From: Ganoderma boninense
Taxonomy: Eukaryota > Basidiomycota > Agaricomycetes > Polyporales > Polyporaceae
Assembly: GCA_002900995.3 (NCBI GenBank)
Contig: CM035312.1
Span: 310,001 to 374,000 of the forward strand
Direction of reading: 5' to 3'
DNA: 64,000 nucleotides
Of this stretch, positions 37,019 to 49,346 are shown piece by piece (the stretch's first letter is position 1; each line of letters starts with the position of its first letter). A program made the position numbers and the translations under genes. Under the pieces are notes generated by a model that saw nothing but the letters and a program-made list of their open reading frames with translations, did no database searches and was not told where the DNA came from.

Positions 37019-40000
37019 ATGAAACTCAAGGAAATCCACAGGACGTCGACCTTCGCGTGGTCTCCCACGCCATCGCTGCCGTTGCTGGCGACGGGCACGG
37101 TTGCGGGCGCGCTGGACGAGTCCTTCAGCAACAACGGACAGCTCGAAATTTGGGCCCCGGACTTCCTCGACCGCACACAATTCGACCTCGGCGGTGACAC
37201 ACAGGCGGGTCCCAAAGGTTCTGTTACGACTACTTCACGGTATGCCTAGGTTGTTATATCAGATACTAAGCCGTACGCCGCTAAATGTGCGCGCATAGAT
37301 TCAACCGCCTAGCATGGGGTTATGTTAACGCGGAACGTCCCCGCGGCCTGATTGTCGCGGGCATGGAGAACGGAGAGCTGGATATTTGGGATCCGGAGAA
37401 AATTGTCGCGAGTGCTGAGTGAGTGTGACTTTGGTTCGGATGCGTCTACCGCTACAATGTATGCTGTAGGCCTTCGGAGTCGCTCATCCTGCGCAACAAG
37501 ACTCATACGGGCCCCGTACGCGGGTTGGATTTTAACCCCATCCAAACCAACCTCTTTTCGTCGGGAGCGGTGAACGGTGAGGTGAGTACACCACCTTGAT
37601 CCCATATTCGTTCAGGCATTGCGCCGTCGCAGAGAAGACACGACATGGCTTGACAGTCACTCTCCTGGTCTCTTCTTCGCCTCCTTCAGAAAACTGTCTT
37701 TGAAAGGATGAGACGTGACATCCCGTCCGTCTGATCTCATGATATGCGCGAACTCTCCTCTGCAAGTTCAGGCTGCGCTATCCTGGTGCTTGAACTTGCA
37801 GTCATATCAATTGATGACGATGGCGAAGTGCTCTCGCCCAAGTGGTTTCGTCCACATGTCGTTGGTTTTCATGTGATCGTCTTGACCGTTTTGGGACCCG
37901 TCTGCGCCACTTTGTGAAGGATGCTTGCTGAGGGCGTTGATGGTCGCATTGGTTATAATGCATACGCTTTGCGTATTGCAAAGCGTATTCATTGGAATGC
38001 CCGAACGGCCATGTCTGTATTCAATTCTTGTATCGTGTCCATCTCAATTGGTCAATCTTTGTGGTTACGTTCCTAGGTCACAGGTCGTCTTTAGGATACG
38101 GCGCGACGCGTCGGCAGAAGTGCATCTTTCTTGGTGCTCCCGAATGACTGGGGACCAGGGGAAGCGGCCTGAGAGCTTTCCGAAGTATAAGCTCTCAGGA
38201 CAGAGCTGCCTGAGAGATTCATGGGAGCAGGGGAAACCTGTGAGACTGACCCACTATGTCAGGGAAGCTCGGGATCGCCCCAGGAAAATGGGCAATTTTT
38301 ATGATGCTGACGGGGATTGCCAAATGACGGCCCTCTGCCATTCTGAATCGTTGCACAAGGATGGCATGGCACCCAGTAGCTTTCTAAGAACTGTCATTAG
38401 ATTTGGAAGGACCAGCGCACTCTGGTCATCTGCTTCCTCGAATTGACCGTCGTTACTGTGAATTTAAGTGCACATATGCGTCCTTTGCGTCTTCTATATG
38501 ACGATGTTGAGAACATAGCCATATTGAGAGTGGAACCGCCCTGAGAGCTCAGTGTTGATTCTTCAAGTTGGCGACGGAGCAACCAATGTACTGATCTCTC
38601 TTGCAGATCTATGTCTGGGATCTGAAAGATCCGAGCAAGCCATACTCTCCGGGTACTCGTAGCACCAAGCTTGACGAGATTACCGCGCTTGCATGGAACC
38701 ACCATGTCCAATACGCGCTCGCAGCAGCCAGCAGCACTGGATATACAGTTGTGTGGGATCTGAGAGGGAAGCGCGAGGTTGCCGCGTTGGCATATGGCGG
38801 TGGTGCGGGCACCATGGGTGGAATGCAAGGATTTGGCGGACCTGGTATGGCGATGGGCGGGCGGAGGGGCATGAGCGACGTGGCATGGCACCCTGATAAC
38901 GTAGGTCGCTCCATTCTCACTCTTTCGCGACGGTATCACAACATCGTACGCCCAGGCTACCCGACTCGTTACGTCCTCGGAAGACGACGCATCTCCCGTG
39001 ATCATGGTGTGGGATCTTCGTAACGCGCGTGCGCCGGAGAAGGTACGTCGTACGATATCGAATAGCGGACTAACAACCCAACACTAACCATGCCATTAGA
39101 TCCTGACAGGGCATGAAAAAGGGGTATTGTCATTGTCGTGGTGCAAGCAGGACTCGGATCTATTACTCTCTTGTGGCAAGGACAACCGTGCGCTGTGTTG
39201 GAATCCGCAAACCTCGGAGATGATCGGCGAGGTACGTGTCAGTTCATGTAATTGGATTGCCGTCATACCGACCTGGATGCGCAGCTTCCCTCCGCGGACA
39301 ACTGGGCATTCCAAGTTCAATGGTGTCCCCGTAATCCCGACTTGTTTGCTGCTGCGTTCTTCGACGGGACCGTCGGTATTCACTCCATCCAGTCGACCAA
39401 CGAAGCGAATGAGGCTCCGCCGGCTACGCCCCAACCCGACGCCTCCGACATTTTCAATGCTCCTGGCTTTTCTCGCGCGAATCAGGCTACGCTCTCTCTC
39501 AAGCACCCTCCCAAATGGCTCCGCCGCCCTACGTCAAGTTCTTTCGGCTACGGTGCCAAACTCGTTTCGGTCTCGAACTTGCCATCGTCACAGGGCAAGA
39601 ACCAAAGCAGCGTCGTACATCTGCGCAAGGTCGTCACAGAGACAGTGATCGTGGAGCGTGCGAAGAAGCTGCAAGACTCCGTCGAGGCGGACAGCCTGAA
39701 GGACCTCGCGCAGGAGAAGACCGCCGCTGACGGAACTTCCGCGACGTGGAAAGCGCTCCTCAGCCTGTTCAACTCGAACTCGAGGGATGAGCTCATTACT
39801 CTGCTCGGTTTTTCAAAGGAGGAGGTCGCTGCCCGTGTCGCCGAGGCTGTTGCAAACCTCAAGAAGGCTGCTGCAGAGAAGGCGACTATCTCAGTAGAGC
39901 AGGATGCGACGGAGGCTGACCTCAAGATCCACGAACCGGTCGTCTCGTTTGTCGAACCCGAGCGCGAAGCGACCCCCGAGGAGGAAGGCGACGAGGAAGA

Positions 40001-42866
40001 GGGCGATGAAGAGGAAGAGGACGAGGAAGAGGGTGGTGACGAGACAGCGTTGGGCGCGGAGGCGACTCCATCAGAAATCAGCGCGTCAGAGACGAGCACT
40101 ACACGCCAGGCGGACGGGGAGTCGACCACGACCGCACCGAGTTTGTTCGGCGATGACAACCTGATTGGGACCCCTCAGGGCGATGCCGCGGCCGACTTCT
40201 TCGGGAGCATCGGCACCGCGCGTTCCGCCGAAGACGACCACATCCGGGTCCCTCACCACAACTATCCCTTGGATTCTTCTGTGGCGGCGACCATTGGCTC
40301 GCGCCCGTCGTCGGTGACGTCCGAGACACTGAAGGACAACACTTTCAGGATCTACCCAACGGACGAGTCTGACACCGACCGCCTTGTGACGAAGGCTCTC
40401 GTGCTCGGTGACTTTGAGTCCGCGGTCTCGCTCTGCTTGTCAGCTGACCGCTTCGCGGACGCAATCCTGCTCGCTGTCAAGGGCGGTCCGGAGCTCCTCG
40501 CACGCACACAGAAAGCTTACTTCGAGCGCCGTACAACAGCGTTCCCGTACCTCCGCCTCTTCCAGTCAATTGTCACGAATGATCTTGACGACATCGTGCA
40601 GAACGCCGATCTGCAGGAGTGGCAGGAGATCTTCGTGGTGTTGTGCACGTTTGCAACTCAGGAGGAGTTCTCAGGGCTGGCAGAACAGCTTGGGCAGCGT
40701 CTTGAGTTCCATTCGAACGTCATCAAGGCGTCCGGTGGTGCCGACGCGGAGGCCAAGAGCGCGGAACTTCGCCGCCATGCGACACTGACCTACCTTGCTG
40801 CTGGTCGCTTGGAACGCCTTGTCAACATTTGGATCGATGAGCTTGCGGAAGAAGAGAAGCGTCTCGTAGCTGACCAAGACCACCTCGACGGGTCTCTGTA
40901 CACTGCCCATGCACTCGCGCTGCAGACATTCATCGAGAAGGTCACCGTATTCCGGAAGGCGATCAAGTACGTCGACGAGGATCTAGGCTCGAAGACGGAG
41001 GTCAACGACTCCACCGTCCGTGCATACAAGCTGTCCGGCTTGTATGACCGCTACTTCGAGTATGCGGACTTACTCGCCGCCCAGGCGCTTGTCAAGGAGG
41101 CTGTGGCCTTCCTGAAGCTTGTGCCCTCCGAGTACGTTGGATCTGGGTCTTATGACTTCACCATTGGCCGCGATCGACTGCTGAAGGCCGCGAACGAAGT
41201 CCCAGCGCGCAGCGTCTCGCTCGCTGCGACCACTACCGCTGTTCAATCCAGGGCTACCACAACTGCCGCTCCTCGCGCTCCGTATGCGGGAGGATATGGT
41301 GCCCAGTACGGGGTCCCCGCTCAGCCAGTCCTGACCCAACCTGCCCCGCCTGCTCCGTCGATCTATGACTCGTATGCTCCGCCAATCCAGGCAGTGCCCT
41401 CACAGAACGCAAGCGCGTACGCTCCTCCACAGCCGCCAGTGCAGCCCCAGGCGCCTTACCAGCCAGGTGGTTCCAGTCAGTACCCTTACTACCGCGGCTC
41501 TGTACCCGTCCAACCGCCGCAGCAGCACGCTTCCATTCCGCCACCTCCCCCTGCTCGCGGTGCGACTGCAAGCCCTGCGGCCCCGCTCCCGCCTCCTCCT
41601 AAGCGCGATGCTGGCGGATGGAATGACGCGCCTGCTGCCCTGTCTGCTGCACGTCGTACACCTGCCAACGGAAATAACCCTGCGAAACCCGCCGCTATCA
41701 CGTCTCCGTTCCCGAACGCCCCCTCGCCAACGCTCTCAGGCTACCAGTCGCCCCCTCCACCAGGCGCCCACTTGCCGCCTCCTCCGCGCCCAGGTAGTGT
41801 TCAGCAGCGTGCTCCACCTCCCCAGGCTCAGCGCGGTCCGCCACCTCCAGGTCCACCAGGTGCTGGGCCCTACCCTCCTCATGCTCGTCCTCCTTCGGGG
41901 CCTCCCGTCCCGACCATGGGTCCTCCTCCACCGCACATCGCTGCTCCCCCTCAGCGGATGCCGCCTGGCCCTCCTCATGGTCCAGGTGCACACATGCCTA
42001 CCCCTGCCTACATGCAAGGTCCTCGTCAGACGCCGCCATCGCCACAGCACGCTCCTTATCCCCCACCTGGGGGCCCTTCGGGATCATACGCGCCGCCTCC
42101 GGGAGCGGGCCCTGCGCCACCGCCCTCAGGACCATACGCGCCTCCCCCTCAGCAACAACCGCAACATTCCGGCCCGTACGCGCCCCCACCGCAAGCGCAA
42201 CAACACTTCGCTCAACAGAGCAGTCCTGGTATGCCGCCCCCTCCGCCGGGCGGTGCGCCACCTCCTGCAGGTCCGCCACAGGGTCCTCCCCCTGGCGGTG
42301 CGCCGGCTCCTCCACGCGCAAAGCCTGGTCCTCCACCTCCGAAATACCGTACGTACTGTGCTTGTGATTCTCACCCAAGATCTATCGGTTGTACTGACTT
42401 GATCCGTACAGCACCTGGTGACCGAAGCCACATATCAGATGAACTGCGTCCGGCATACCAGGTGATCTCAGGGCAGCTTGAGCAACTAAGGCAGGTCACG
42501 CCGGTACGTCGTCAGTTGTTGTCTCGTCCAGGCTGGTAGAGCACCAACAACGCCTCTATTTTTAGCCCCAGCAGAGACGGCTCGTCGACGACCTTGAGCG
42601 TCGCATCAACCCCTTGTTCGACGCGCTCAACTGCGAGACGCTGTCAAAGCCCGTGTGCGAGCAGCTTCTAGTGCTTACTCGAGGTGGGGCTGGTTTCAAT
42701 TTTCGGCTTCTGCGGTTGACGCCTTACTGATCGTCTCGTAGCTATGGAAGCCCATGACCGCGAAGCGGCAATGTCGATCCACATGGAACTCTTGACTCGC
42801 GGGTCGCTCACCGACGACATCGGCTTGTGGATGTCAGGCATCAAGCAGCTCATTGTCAGGTTGTAG
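37019..42866 (+). CDS. SEC31: COPII coat subunit Sec31
   Basis: Ten exons (37019-37239, 37299-37418, 37470-37581, 38607-38900, 38956-39042, 39100-39231, 39285-42348, 42412-42503, 42566-42683, 42742-42866) give 1454 residues, a typical Sec31 size. The N-terminal beta-propeller (about 1-350) begins [16 protein letters not shown] and contains WD repeats ([36 protein letters not shown]). An acidic linker lies near 547-578, an alpha-solenoid near 680-940 ([17 protein letters not shown]), a Pro/Gly-rich disordered region at about 985-1343 that in yeast contacts Sec23/Sar1, and a C-terminal helical domain. It forms the outer cage of ER-derived vesicles together with Sec13. The third intron is about 1025 nt, far longer than the others. 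Intron phases all agree. Confidence 0.94.
37582..38606 (+). other. Unusually long (1025 nt) third intron of SEC31
   Basis: The donor GTGAGT follows GTG AAC GGT GAG, and the acceptor CTCTTGCAG precedes the conserved IYVWDLKDP. All other introns here are about 50-75 nt. The intron contains a perfect 11-bp hairpin arm pair (CTGCAAGTTCA near 37760-37770 with TGAACTTGCAG near 37791-37801) and a near-palindrome around CATACGCTTTGCGTATTGCAAAGCGTATTC reported here only by position (37961-37990). No open frame of note and no target-site duplication was found. An embedded small RNA or an old insertion are possible. Confidence 0.75.
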
Positions 42867-43982
42867 GTCATCGGAGCGCGGCTGCCTGGACTGGTGGTCG
42901 TTCCTTGAGGCGTTCACATTATTTATAACATTCACGACGGCGGCAAAAGAGACGATGTATGGGAGGTGGAATGGAAGCCGTGGACGGACTGATATGGCCG
43001 GTGTAGTAGCATCGTCTCACTATTGGAGTCGGTCTATAGATATTGTCGAATTTCCTAGTCATCATACGCAACCGGCAACTCTTCATGTTCTTTCGCACTC
43101 TTTGTCATGACTGGTCTCTTGACGCGTGCGCCGCGCGGCCCGAATAATGTCGTTGGTCGTCGCTTCGAGTCTTTTAAGGTCATGAGGTGCGTCGTCACGC
43201 ATGGCGAGCTAAGACGCTGATGCGTCCACACCTGCACAGGACACCTACCCGCATGCAGTATTGAGCGGCTTCTAGCGATACTCTCTGCTTCCGAATTGCC
43301 ATGAGTAGGTTCTCGCGAACGCTGGTCTGTACACGGGGTATGGTCATTGACTGGTTCGTTTGCAAGGAAGTGGTAACCGGCTGCCAACAGACCGAGCTGG
43401 TGTGGGAGCTCCACTTGCCTATATCCAATTCCCCGTGGGGTCGGCTGGGGTCGGTTGTTTCTAGATCAACGCAGACAACTCTGCATCAACAGCTGCGGCA
43501 CCCATGGGTTCATCAAGTGCAAGGCTACCATGTGCCTTCCGTCCCTTGCTCCTATGTTCCTCCTACCAGAACGCAGGCATATTCGGGCGATCCTCCAGAC
43601 ATTTCCCTAATGAAGTTGGCTCGCTCGCCAATCTCCCGCAGCCCCGATGGATCGGTTCCTCTGTGGGTCTATCAGCTGGTATGGCCAGGGCCCGCCAGAG
43701 CCATGCGAGTCGCGACGGTGCTCGGCATGAAGTTGCTGAATTTCCCTGGCTGTGCCACTACACGATCCCGGAAATTGTCCCCATGACGCCAATGCTCGTC
43801 TGACTTCGCCTCAACAACATTTTGGCGATGAGAGTTTGACAGCGTCCACTGGCAGAGAAGCATGGCCTCGTACATAAAGCTCATGGTGACCTGCCCGTTG
43901 TCCCAGCGCCCACCCACTCCGTGCTGTTGTCTCCCCAGAGCCTCCCTTTTGCGCGGTAGACTTGCTAGGCACCTGTGCTACG
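42867..43982. other. Spacer between SEC31 and lipase 2
   Basis: Frames at 43301-43786 (+) and 43811-44092 (-) lack family signals. No repeat recognised. The last few hundred bases should carry the lipase promoter. Confidence 0.5.
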
Positions 43983-45150
43983 ATGTTCGGCCTCTTCTCC
44001 GTCGCATTACTTGCCCTCTCGGCCAGTGTCACTGCTCGTCCAGCACTCAAGGCCCGCGCCGCGACCGAGCTCTCGACCGTGCAGTTCTCCAACTATGCGC
44101 CCTTCACACAGTTCGCAAGGGCCGCATATTGCGCATCAAGCGACATCGCGTCCTGGAACTGTGGTCGTACGTCATCCTACACTCAACCGACTTCTGTTCT
44201 AAATATTGACGGTGTCATTCGCAGAGGCATGTTCCGCGAACGCGGATTTCCAGCCTTCGCTCACGGGCGGTGATGGCAATAGCATCCAGCTCTGTACGAC
44301 TACATTTTGCCAGACGTTCAATGTCTTTCCACCGCTGACAACGCGCGTGCTTCCCAGACTTCGTTGGCTATTGGCCTGCGCAAGATGCCGTGGTCGTCGC
44401 GCATCAAGGAACCGATCCAACGCAGTTGTGAGTAGCTTCTTCACGTCTGGTCTTCCCACTGCCCTTTGTTGCGACCGCATGGTTCTGAAGCTCCCGTGGA
44501 ATTAGCTTGTCAGACTTGACCGACGTCAACATTGCTATGGAGAACCTTGACAGCAAGCTCTTCCCAGGCGTGTCGTCATCAGTCCTGGTCCACAGTGGAT
44601 TCGCGGACGAGCATGCCAAAACCGCATCGACCATTCTTACCGAGGTCAAGAGCCTGCTGTCGTCGACGGGCGCATCGACCGTCATCGCCGTAAGTGTCTC
44701 TGCACTCCCTACATACCATCCATGGCTCACGACATCACTGGCACACAGGTCGGCCACTCGCTCGGAGGCGCGCTCGCCGAGCTCGACGCCATGTTCTTCA
44801 CGCTGAACCTCCCCTCGAGCGTCCACGTGAAGGCGGTCACGTACGGCACGCCGCGCGTCGGGAACCCGGCGTGGGCCACCTTCTTCGACTCCATGGTCCC
44901 CGACTTCGTCCGCATCGACAACATGCAGGACCCGATCCCCATCGTCCCCGGCCGCTTCATGGGCTTCGAGCACCCGCACGGCGAGATCCACATCATGGGC
45001 GGGACCGCGGCGTACGCGTGCCCCGGGGACGACGACGCGACGGACGCGCAGTGCACGATCTCGCAGGTCCCGAATGTGCTCGCGAGCAACATCCTCGACC
45101 ACCTTGGCCCTTACGACGGGATCTACGTCGGCACGGTATTCTGCACATGA
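43983..45150 (+). CDS. Secreted class 3 lipase / feruloyl-esterase-like hydrolase (paralog 2)
   Basis: Five exons (43983-44166, 44225-44293, 44358-44427, 44506-44689, 44749-45150) give 302 residues, the same length as the paralog at 16.5 kb, with introns at equivalent codons and phases. The start was chosen so that the signal peptide MFGLFSVALLALSASVTA is at the N-terminus; an in-frame ATG 21 nt upstream gives a less typical signal. Catalytic residues are Ser173 in VGHSLGG, and by family position Asp230 (QDPIP) and His287 (DHLGPY). Conserved Cys residues suggest disulfides as in paralog 1. The 64-nt second intron must be removed to join NSIQL to YFVGYW. Expected role: extracellular ester hydrolysis during growth on plant or lipid substrates (family knowledge). 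Confidence 0.9.
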
Positions 45151-45819
45151 TTATATTACGACTGACTGGGCTCTGCACGACATCGACAACGTTTGTATTA
45201 TACATAACTATTGGATGGATTTCTTGAGAGCTGCTACATCTCCTGTGCCCCTGTGATATGTGTCTGCGACCCTGGCGTCGAATGGTTGGTGAACTCGTTT
45301 GTGGTCAACACAAGTACGCTGTGGTTTGCTTCTGACGGCACCAGTTAAGTCGTGGACAGTGCTCCGACCTCGGTCCCAGGACCTGACTAGTTCGGACCAT
45401 GGTCTCTACACAAGGCGGCATCGGAGACATCCATGTACAGTAACTGCGGCAGAGTGAGACACAAACACAAGCGGTATACGATAAAACTACAGCAGAGCGA
45501 CGTCAGGCGGGGCAGGCTCATCGAGTAGTACTGCTCGGCCCGAAGCTAGTGGACCGCCAATGGGTTACGCAACGGCTAGGTCGCCACACACGGCGACGTA
45601 GTAGAGCGGAAGCAGTGGCACTGGGAGCGGCTACGCTTTACAAACGAAGGGCCTTGTTGAGAAACGGACGAAGAATTGCAAAATGCATATGATCAAGAGG
45701 GTCATACTAGCGCTAAGTAGACTAGGCGTCGAGGGCGAGCATGGGGGCAGCTAAGGTCGAAGGACAATACCGGTGACGGCGGGGGTGCCGGATCCACTGT
45801 TCGTCGATGGTAGTAGGTA
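45151..45819. other. Tail-to-tail spacer
   Basis: Convergent 3' regions of lipase 2 (+) and GST 3 (-). No repeat or gene recognised. Confidence 0.55.
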
Positions 45820-46931
45820 CTAGGGGTGCTGGAGATCGGGACCGCCGACGGTCTCGGATCCCGGGCACTCGAACGGGGTCTCCGGGCCCTCTGTCCTCTG
45901 TTTCACCCGCGGGGCCTTCCTCCACGCCGCGAGCGTCGCGTTCTGCCTTCCATCAGCACCGTCCTCCCCACAAACAAACATCAAGCCCCGACGGACGCAC
46001 CTCGTCGAACGTGTCCCTGAACGCCGGCCACTCCCTCAGGAACTCGACGTACGCCATCAGGCGCGCGAGCCTCGGGCCGCGGATCTCCGCCAGCGCCTTC
46101 CTGCCCTCCTCGGGCGCGTACGCCCCGATGTCGTTCTCGAGCAGCACGATGCCCGAGACCAGCAGCGGGGCGACCGCGATGTCTGCGACCGACGGCCGCC
46201 CGCCGAACGCGAACCCCGCGCCGCTAGCGCTCGAGCGTCCGTGCCCGTGCCCGTGCCCGTGTCCGTGTCCGTGCTCGTCGTGTTCAACTTCAACGTCAGC
46301 TTCACCGCCAACTTCCGGGAGGAGCGCCTGGAGCCCCTCGAGCGCGTCAATGCAGCTGCGCGACGACTGGCCGACGGCGAGGAAGCCGAGGAGCGGCATC
46401 GCGACCCTGGCGTCGAAGTGGTGGACGACGTGGCGCGCGCGCGCGCGCAGGACGGGGTCCGCGGGGAGCAGGCGCGCGGCGGGGAAGAGGTCCGCGAGGA
46501 ACTCGACGATCACCGTCGACTCGGTCAGCTTCGCGGACGAGGGGGAGGGGGGCTCCCCCGGGGGCGTTGGCGCGCCGCCGTACGCCAGCGTCGGTACCTG
46601 GACGCGGACGCGGAGGAGTCAGCAAGGCGTGGCAAGAAGCTCGAGCTCGGTATATGCGTATGAGCCGTGAGCTTGAGGTGAGGAGACGGACCTTGCCCGC
46701 GGCGTTCACTTTCTCGTCGAACCACTCTGGCTTGTTGTCCAGGTCGATGTTGTATAGCGTGTACTCGGCCCCGACCTGCGCAAGCGCGATGCGCACGCGG
46801 TGGCACCAGATCACAGCCTGCGGAGGATGTACATTAATTGCAGATTTAGACGAGGGGCGGCTATTTCTGAGTCAAAAGGGAGGACGTACGTGATTGTTGT
46901 ATAGAGTGATTTGGCCGACTTGAGGAGGCAT
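45820..46931 (-). CDS. Glutathione S-transferase with His-Gly insertion (GST 3)
   Basis: Four minus-strand exons (46890-46931, 46692-46817, 46001-46597, 45820-45942) give 295 residues, about 55 longer than GST 1. The intron positions match GST 1 and 2. It keeps WCHRVRIALAQV (Cys19), VPTLAYGG (cis-Pro58), TESTVIVEFL and PSVADIAVAPLLV. The extra length comes from an acidic segment plus an HGHGHG run at about residues 155-177, between helices of the C-terminal domain, and from a longer C-terminal tail in the last exon. The tail reading depends on the acceptor GAAGGCAG and is less certain. The run is encoded by a CCGTGC/CCGTGT hexamer tract and could bind metal ions or simply be a neutral loop expansion. 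An in-frame ATG six bases upstream (46937) is an alternative start. Confidence 0.85.
46237..46278 (-). repeat. Hexamer microsatellite encoding His-Gly repeats
   Basis: Tandem CCGTGC/CCGTGT on the plus strand reads on the minus strand as alternating His and Gly codons within GST 3. The six-base unit keeps the frame upon expansion or contraction. Confidence 0.85.
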
Positions 46932-48309
46932 GTGCATTGTGCGAACGAAATCGTCGTCGTCTTGGGACCCGAGCGCGAGCTCTCCTGTTTTCTAGGTCTT
47001 CAACGTCGGGGATTGGTACTCGACCATCGGTATATACCATTGCGAGAGCGAGATTACTCACCTTGGTCCTTGATGTTCGGCACTGCTCGTGGATTCTAGC
47101 GAAGTCCGAATCTGACCACGCTTCGATTGATATTCAATGCGTATGGAGATTGAAAAGCGTAGTAACTGACCTCGTTATTCGAACTGGCGGAACATGAGGT
47201 GCTTGAAGGAAACGCTGCAATTAGCGGAAGGCTCGCTGTTCAGAGTGGGGCAGTCACAAGTACTTAGAGTAGAGTTTGTCGTATATGCCGATCGGCAATA
47301 GGCCGGAGGTAGTAATCGCGGACACATGGGCCTCAAGTAATGCGAGGAATGGTCCCATACTTGAATGCCGTTCGGACCTTGGACCTGCTGCTCTCGAGAA
47401 CGCGCACCGGGGCGTAATCAGTATTAGTGCACTTCATCCGACGGTCCAAAAGGAGCCATGGACGAGGCACGGTCAAGTGATGTTGCCGAGGGCTCATAAG
47501 TATCATTGAGGTCTCCTCAAGGCCTCGCACAAGGTGGCCCAAAGAGTCGGGAATCGGGAATAGGAACCTCGACCTCATTCTTTGCGTCGTCTTCAAGGTG
47601 ATGGGCAACTTGAGACAGAAGAGTACCTCAATGCTCCGCTGGAGGGCGTTGCGGCAAGCAATGCTGTGTCGTCGAGCCTGCTAGTTACAACCAGTGGTGG
47701 ATTAGGTACATGGACAGTGAGTTGACAGTGGTGGAAAAGACGGTGATTTTTCATTGAAGCTGGAGCTAAGGCAAATAGGAAGTCGGGGGTCGCGCGAACG
47801 AGGTGTGGGCAGGAACATACATCGTGGAGATCGGTCACCCCCCGGCTCAGCACCCTTTTCGACAACAACATCGCCATGGCTTTGGAATTCAACCGTGTCC
47901 GCCCCACAGGGGTTGCTCCATTTCTTTCTCATCTCTCTTCCGCGCCGTTGAGGCTGGGGGTTGGCTCCTTCCTAGTTTGACTTCAAAGACGCATACGGCG
48001 ATCCTGGCACTGCAGGAAAAGCTAGGACAATGTACAGTCGACGTATGCAAGCTATATGCGGGCAAATGAGAAGAGTGTTTGATAAAAGCCAAGGACAAGG
48101 TCGCTGCTGGTTCAAGTGCAAGCTGCGCGGAACCCTTCGGCGCTTATCAAGGCATGTGTTGAGGCCTGTTTGGCTCGCTACTCAACGCCCTTCTTGTCCT
48201 TGCTCAACACCCAACGTCAGCCATGCGGCCTTTCAGGTTCTCCTTATATTACGCAAAATAATGGTAGGTGTTGATTTATAAACAAACATCGCTCTCATCA
48301 CTCCAGTGC
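46932..48309. other. Intergenic, no gene seen
   Basis: Upstream region of GST 3 (minus strand) and spacer. Frames here (47593-47907 -, 47803-48069 +) lack family features. AAGTACTTAGAG occurs near 47250. The right edge is the target duplication of the element at 48318. Confidence 0.5.
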
Positions 48310-48896
48310 CTAGAACCTAGTGACTTGCAAGTCCCGGCCTCACTGCAGGCCCTCAAGCCCTCAGGCCGAGCCGTGTGCAGGCCGAGCCGAGCCGGGCCTT
48401 TGTACAGGGCTTCGGAGGGCCTGACGGCTCGGCTTCTATAATGGGTAGGCCGGGCCGTAGGGCCTGAGCCTTGGGAGCTGTGGCCGATCTGCCAATGCGG
48501 TCAGTCACTCGGTTCATTGGTCCAATGCAAGGCTCCGAGGTGTGAAAACTCTAATGAACCTAAGATAAGCATCACTGTAACTCACACTCGCTAGATTTTC
48601 AGACACATGCGTCCCTAGCACCTTCAAGACACGCATTTCTGGTCTCTCCTACTCGACGTTTTGATAATGTCTTTGATTAAAGCCTCCCCGGAAGATTTTG
48701 TAGCAGTAAATATACCTTTTTACATTTATTTCTAGCATTCCAACGAGCCCGGGCCTGAGCCGAGCCCTCTCCAAGGCTCGGCTCAGGCCGTCAATGAGGG
48801 CCCGGCCTGAGTTGTCAGTGGGCCCGAGCCCGCATAAGCCGAGCCCAAGCCCCGGCTTTCAGGCCGAGCCGGGCCCTGCAAGTCACTACTAGAACC
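48310..48896. mobile_element. Short hAT-like MITE, 571 bp, with TIRs and 8-bp TSD
   Basis: The element spans 48318-48888. Its left end TAGTGACTTGCAAG and right end (read inward) TAGTGACTTGCAGG match at 13 of 14 positions, and both continue into GGCCCGG/CGGCCT-rich sequence. CTAGAACC occurs immediately outside both ends (48310-48317 and 48889-48896), an exact 8-bp target duplication typical of hAT. The subterminal regions are built from repeated GGCCGAGCC/GGGCC words in opposite orientation at the two ends. The interior is AT-richer and non-coding. No transposase is encoded. A fragment of the same family lies at 63391-63452. Confidence 0.85.
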
Positions 48897-49346
48897 TTCT
48901 TCCCACCTATGACATAGCACTGTCCCTAGGAGATCAGGGCCATTTACGCGGAATATTTTTGCTTGGAAGACTACAATACTCACACACTCACCTGACTGCA
49001 GAAATTGGCTCCGGTTATGGGTTATAGCGCGGTTTTATTGGTATGAAAAGGGCTCTAGGTCTCCACACATGCTCGCTGACATCTCTCGCCTCCTCGTGGA
49101 CATCAACAAGATGTCTGTATGAGCTAGGCTATGCCAGGCTAACCAAGTGACAGTGAACGATTCAAGACCACAGTTGCCCCCGTATTGGTGCAGTGAGAAA
49201 GGAAGCACAGATCTTCAAATTGAAGAACCATACGTGACATGCTGCGGTTGTAAGGGACATTGACTGCGTCACCTGCGGTGCGAACGCAACTCAAAGGTTC
49301 AAGGTGCTTTCAGATTTAACCAGTTTCTCACGCCTAGGCCACACAT
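48897..49346. other. Upstream region of F-box 2
   Basis: No gene or repeat recognised. Presumably contains the promoter of the F-box gene starting at 49347. Confidence 0.5.

Noticed and set aside
37760..37900. C/D-box snoRNA inside the long SEC31 intron
   Set aside because: TTGATGA resembles a C box, but no convincing D box and guide spacing were found; left only as a possibility in the intron finding.
41365..42402. 345-aa plus-strand ORF within SEC31
   Set aside because: An alternate frame of the Pro-rich region of Sec31, consisting of Leu/Arg/His repeats from CCN codons.
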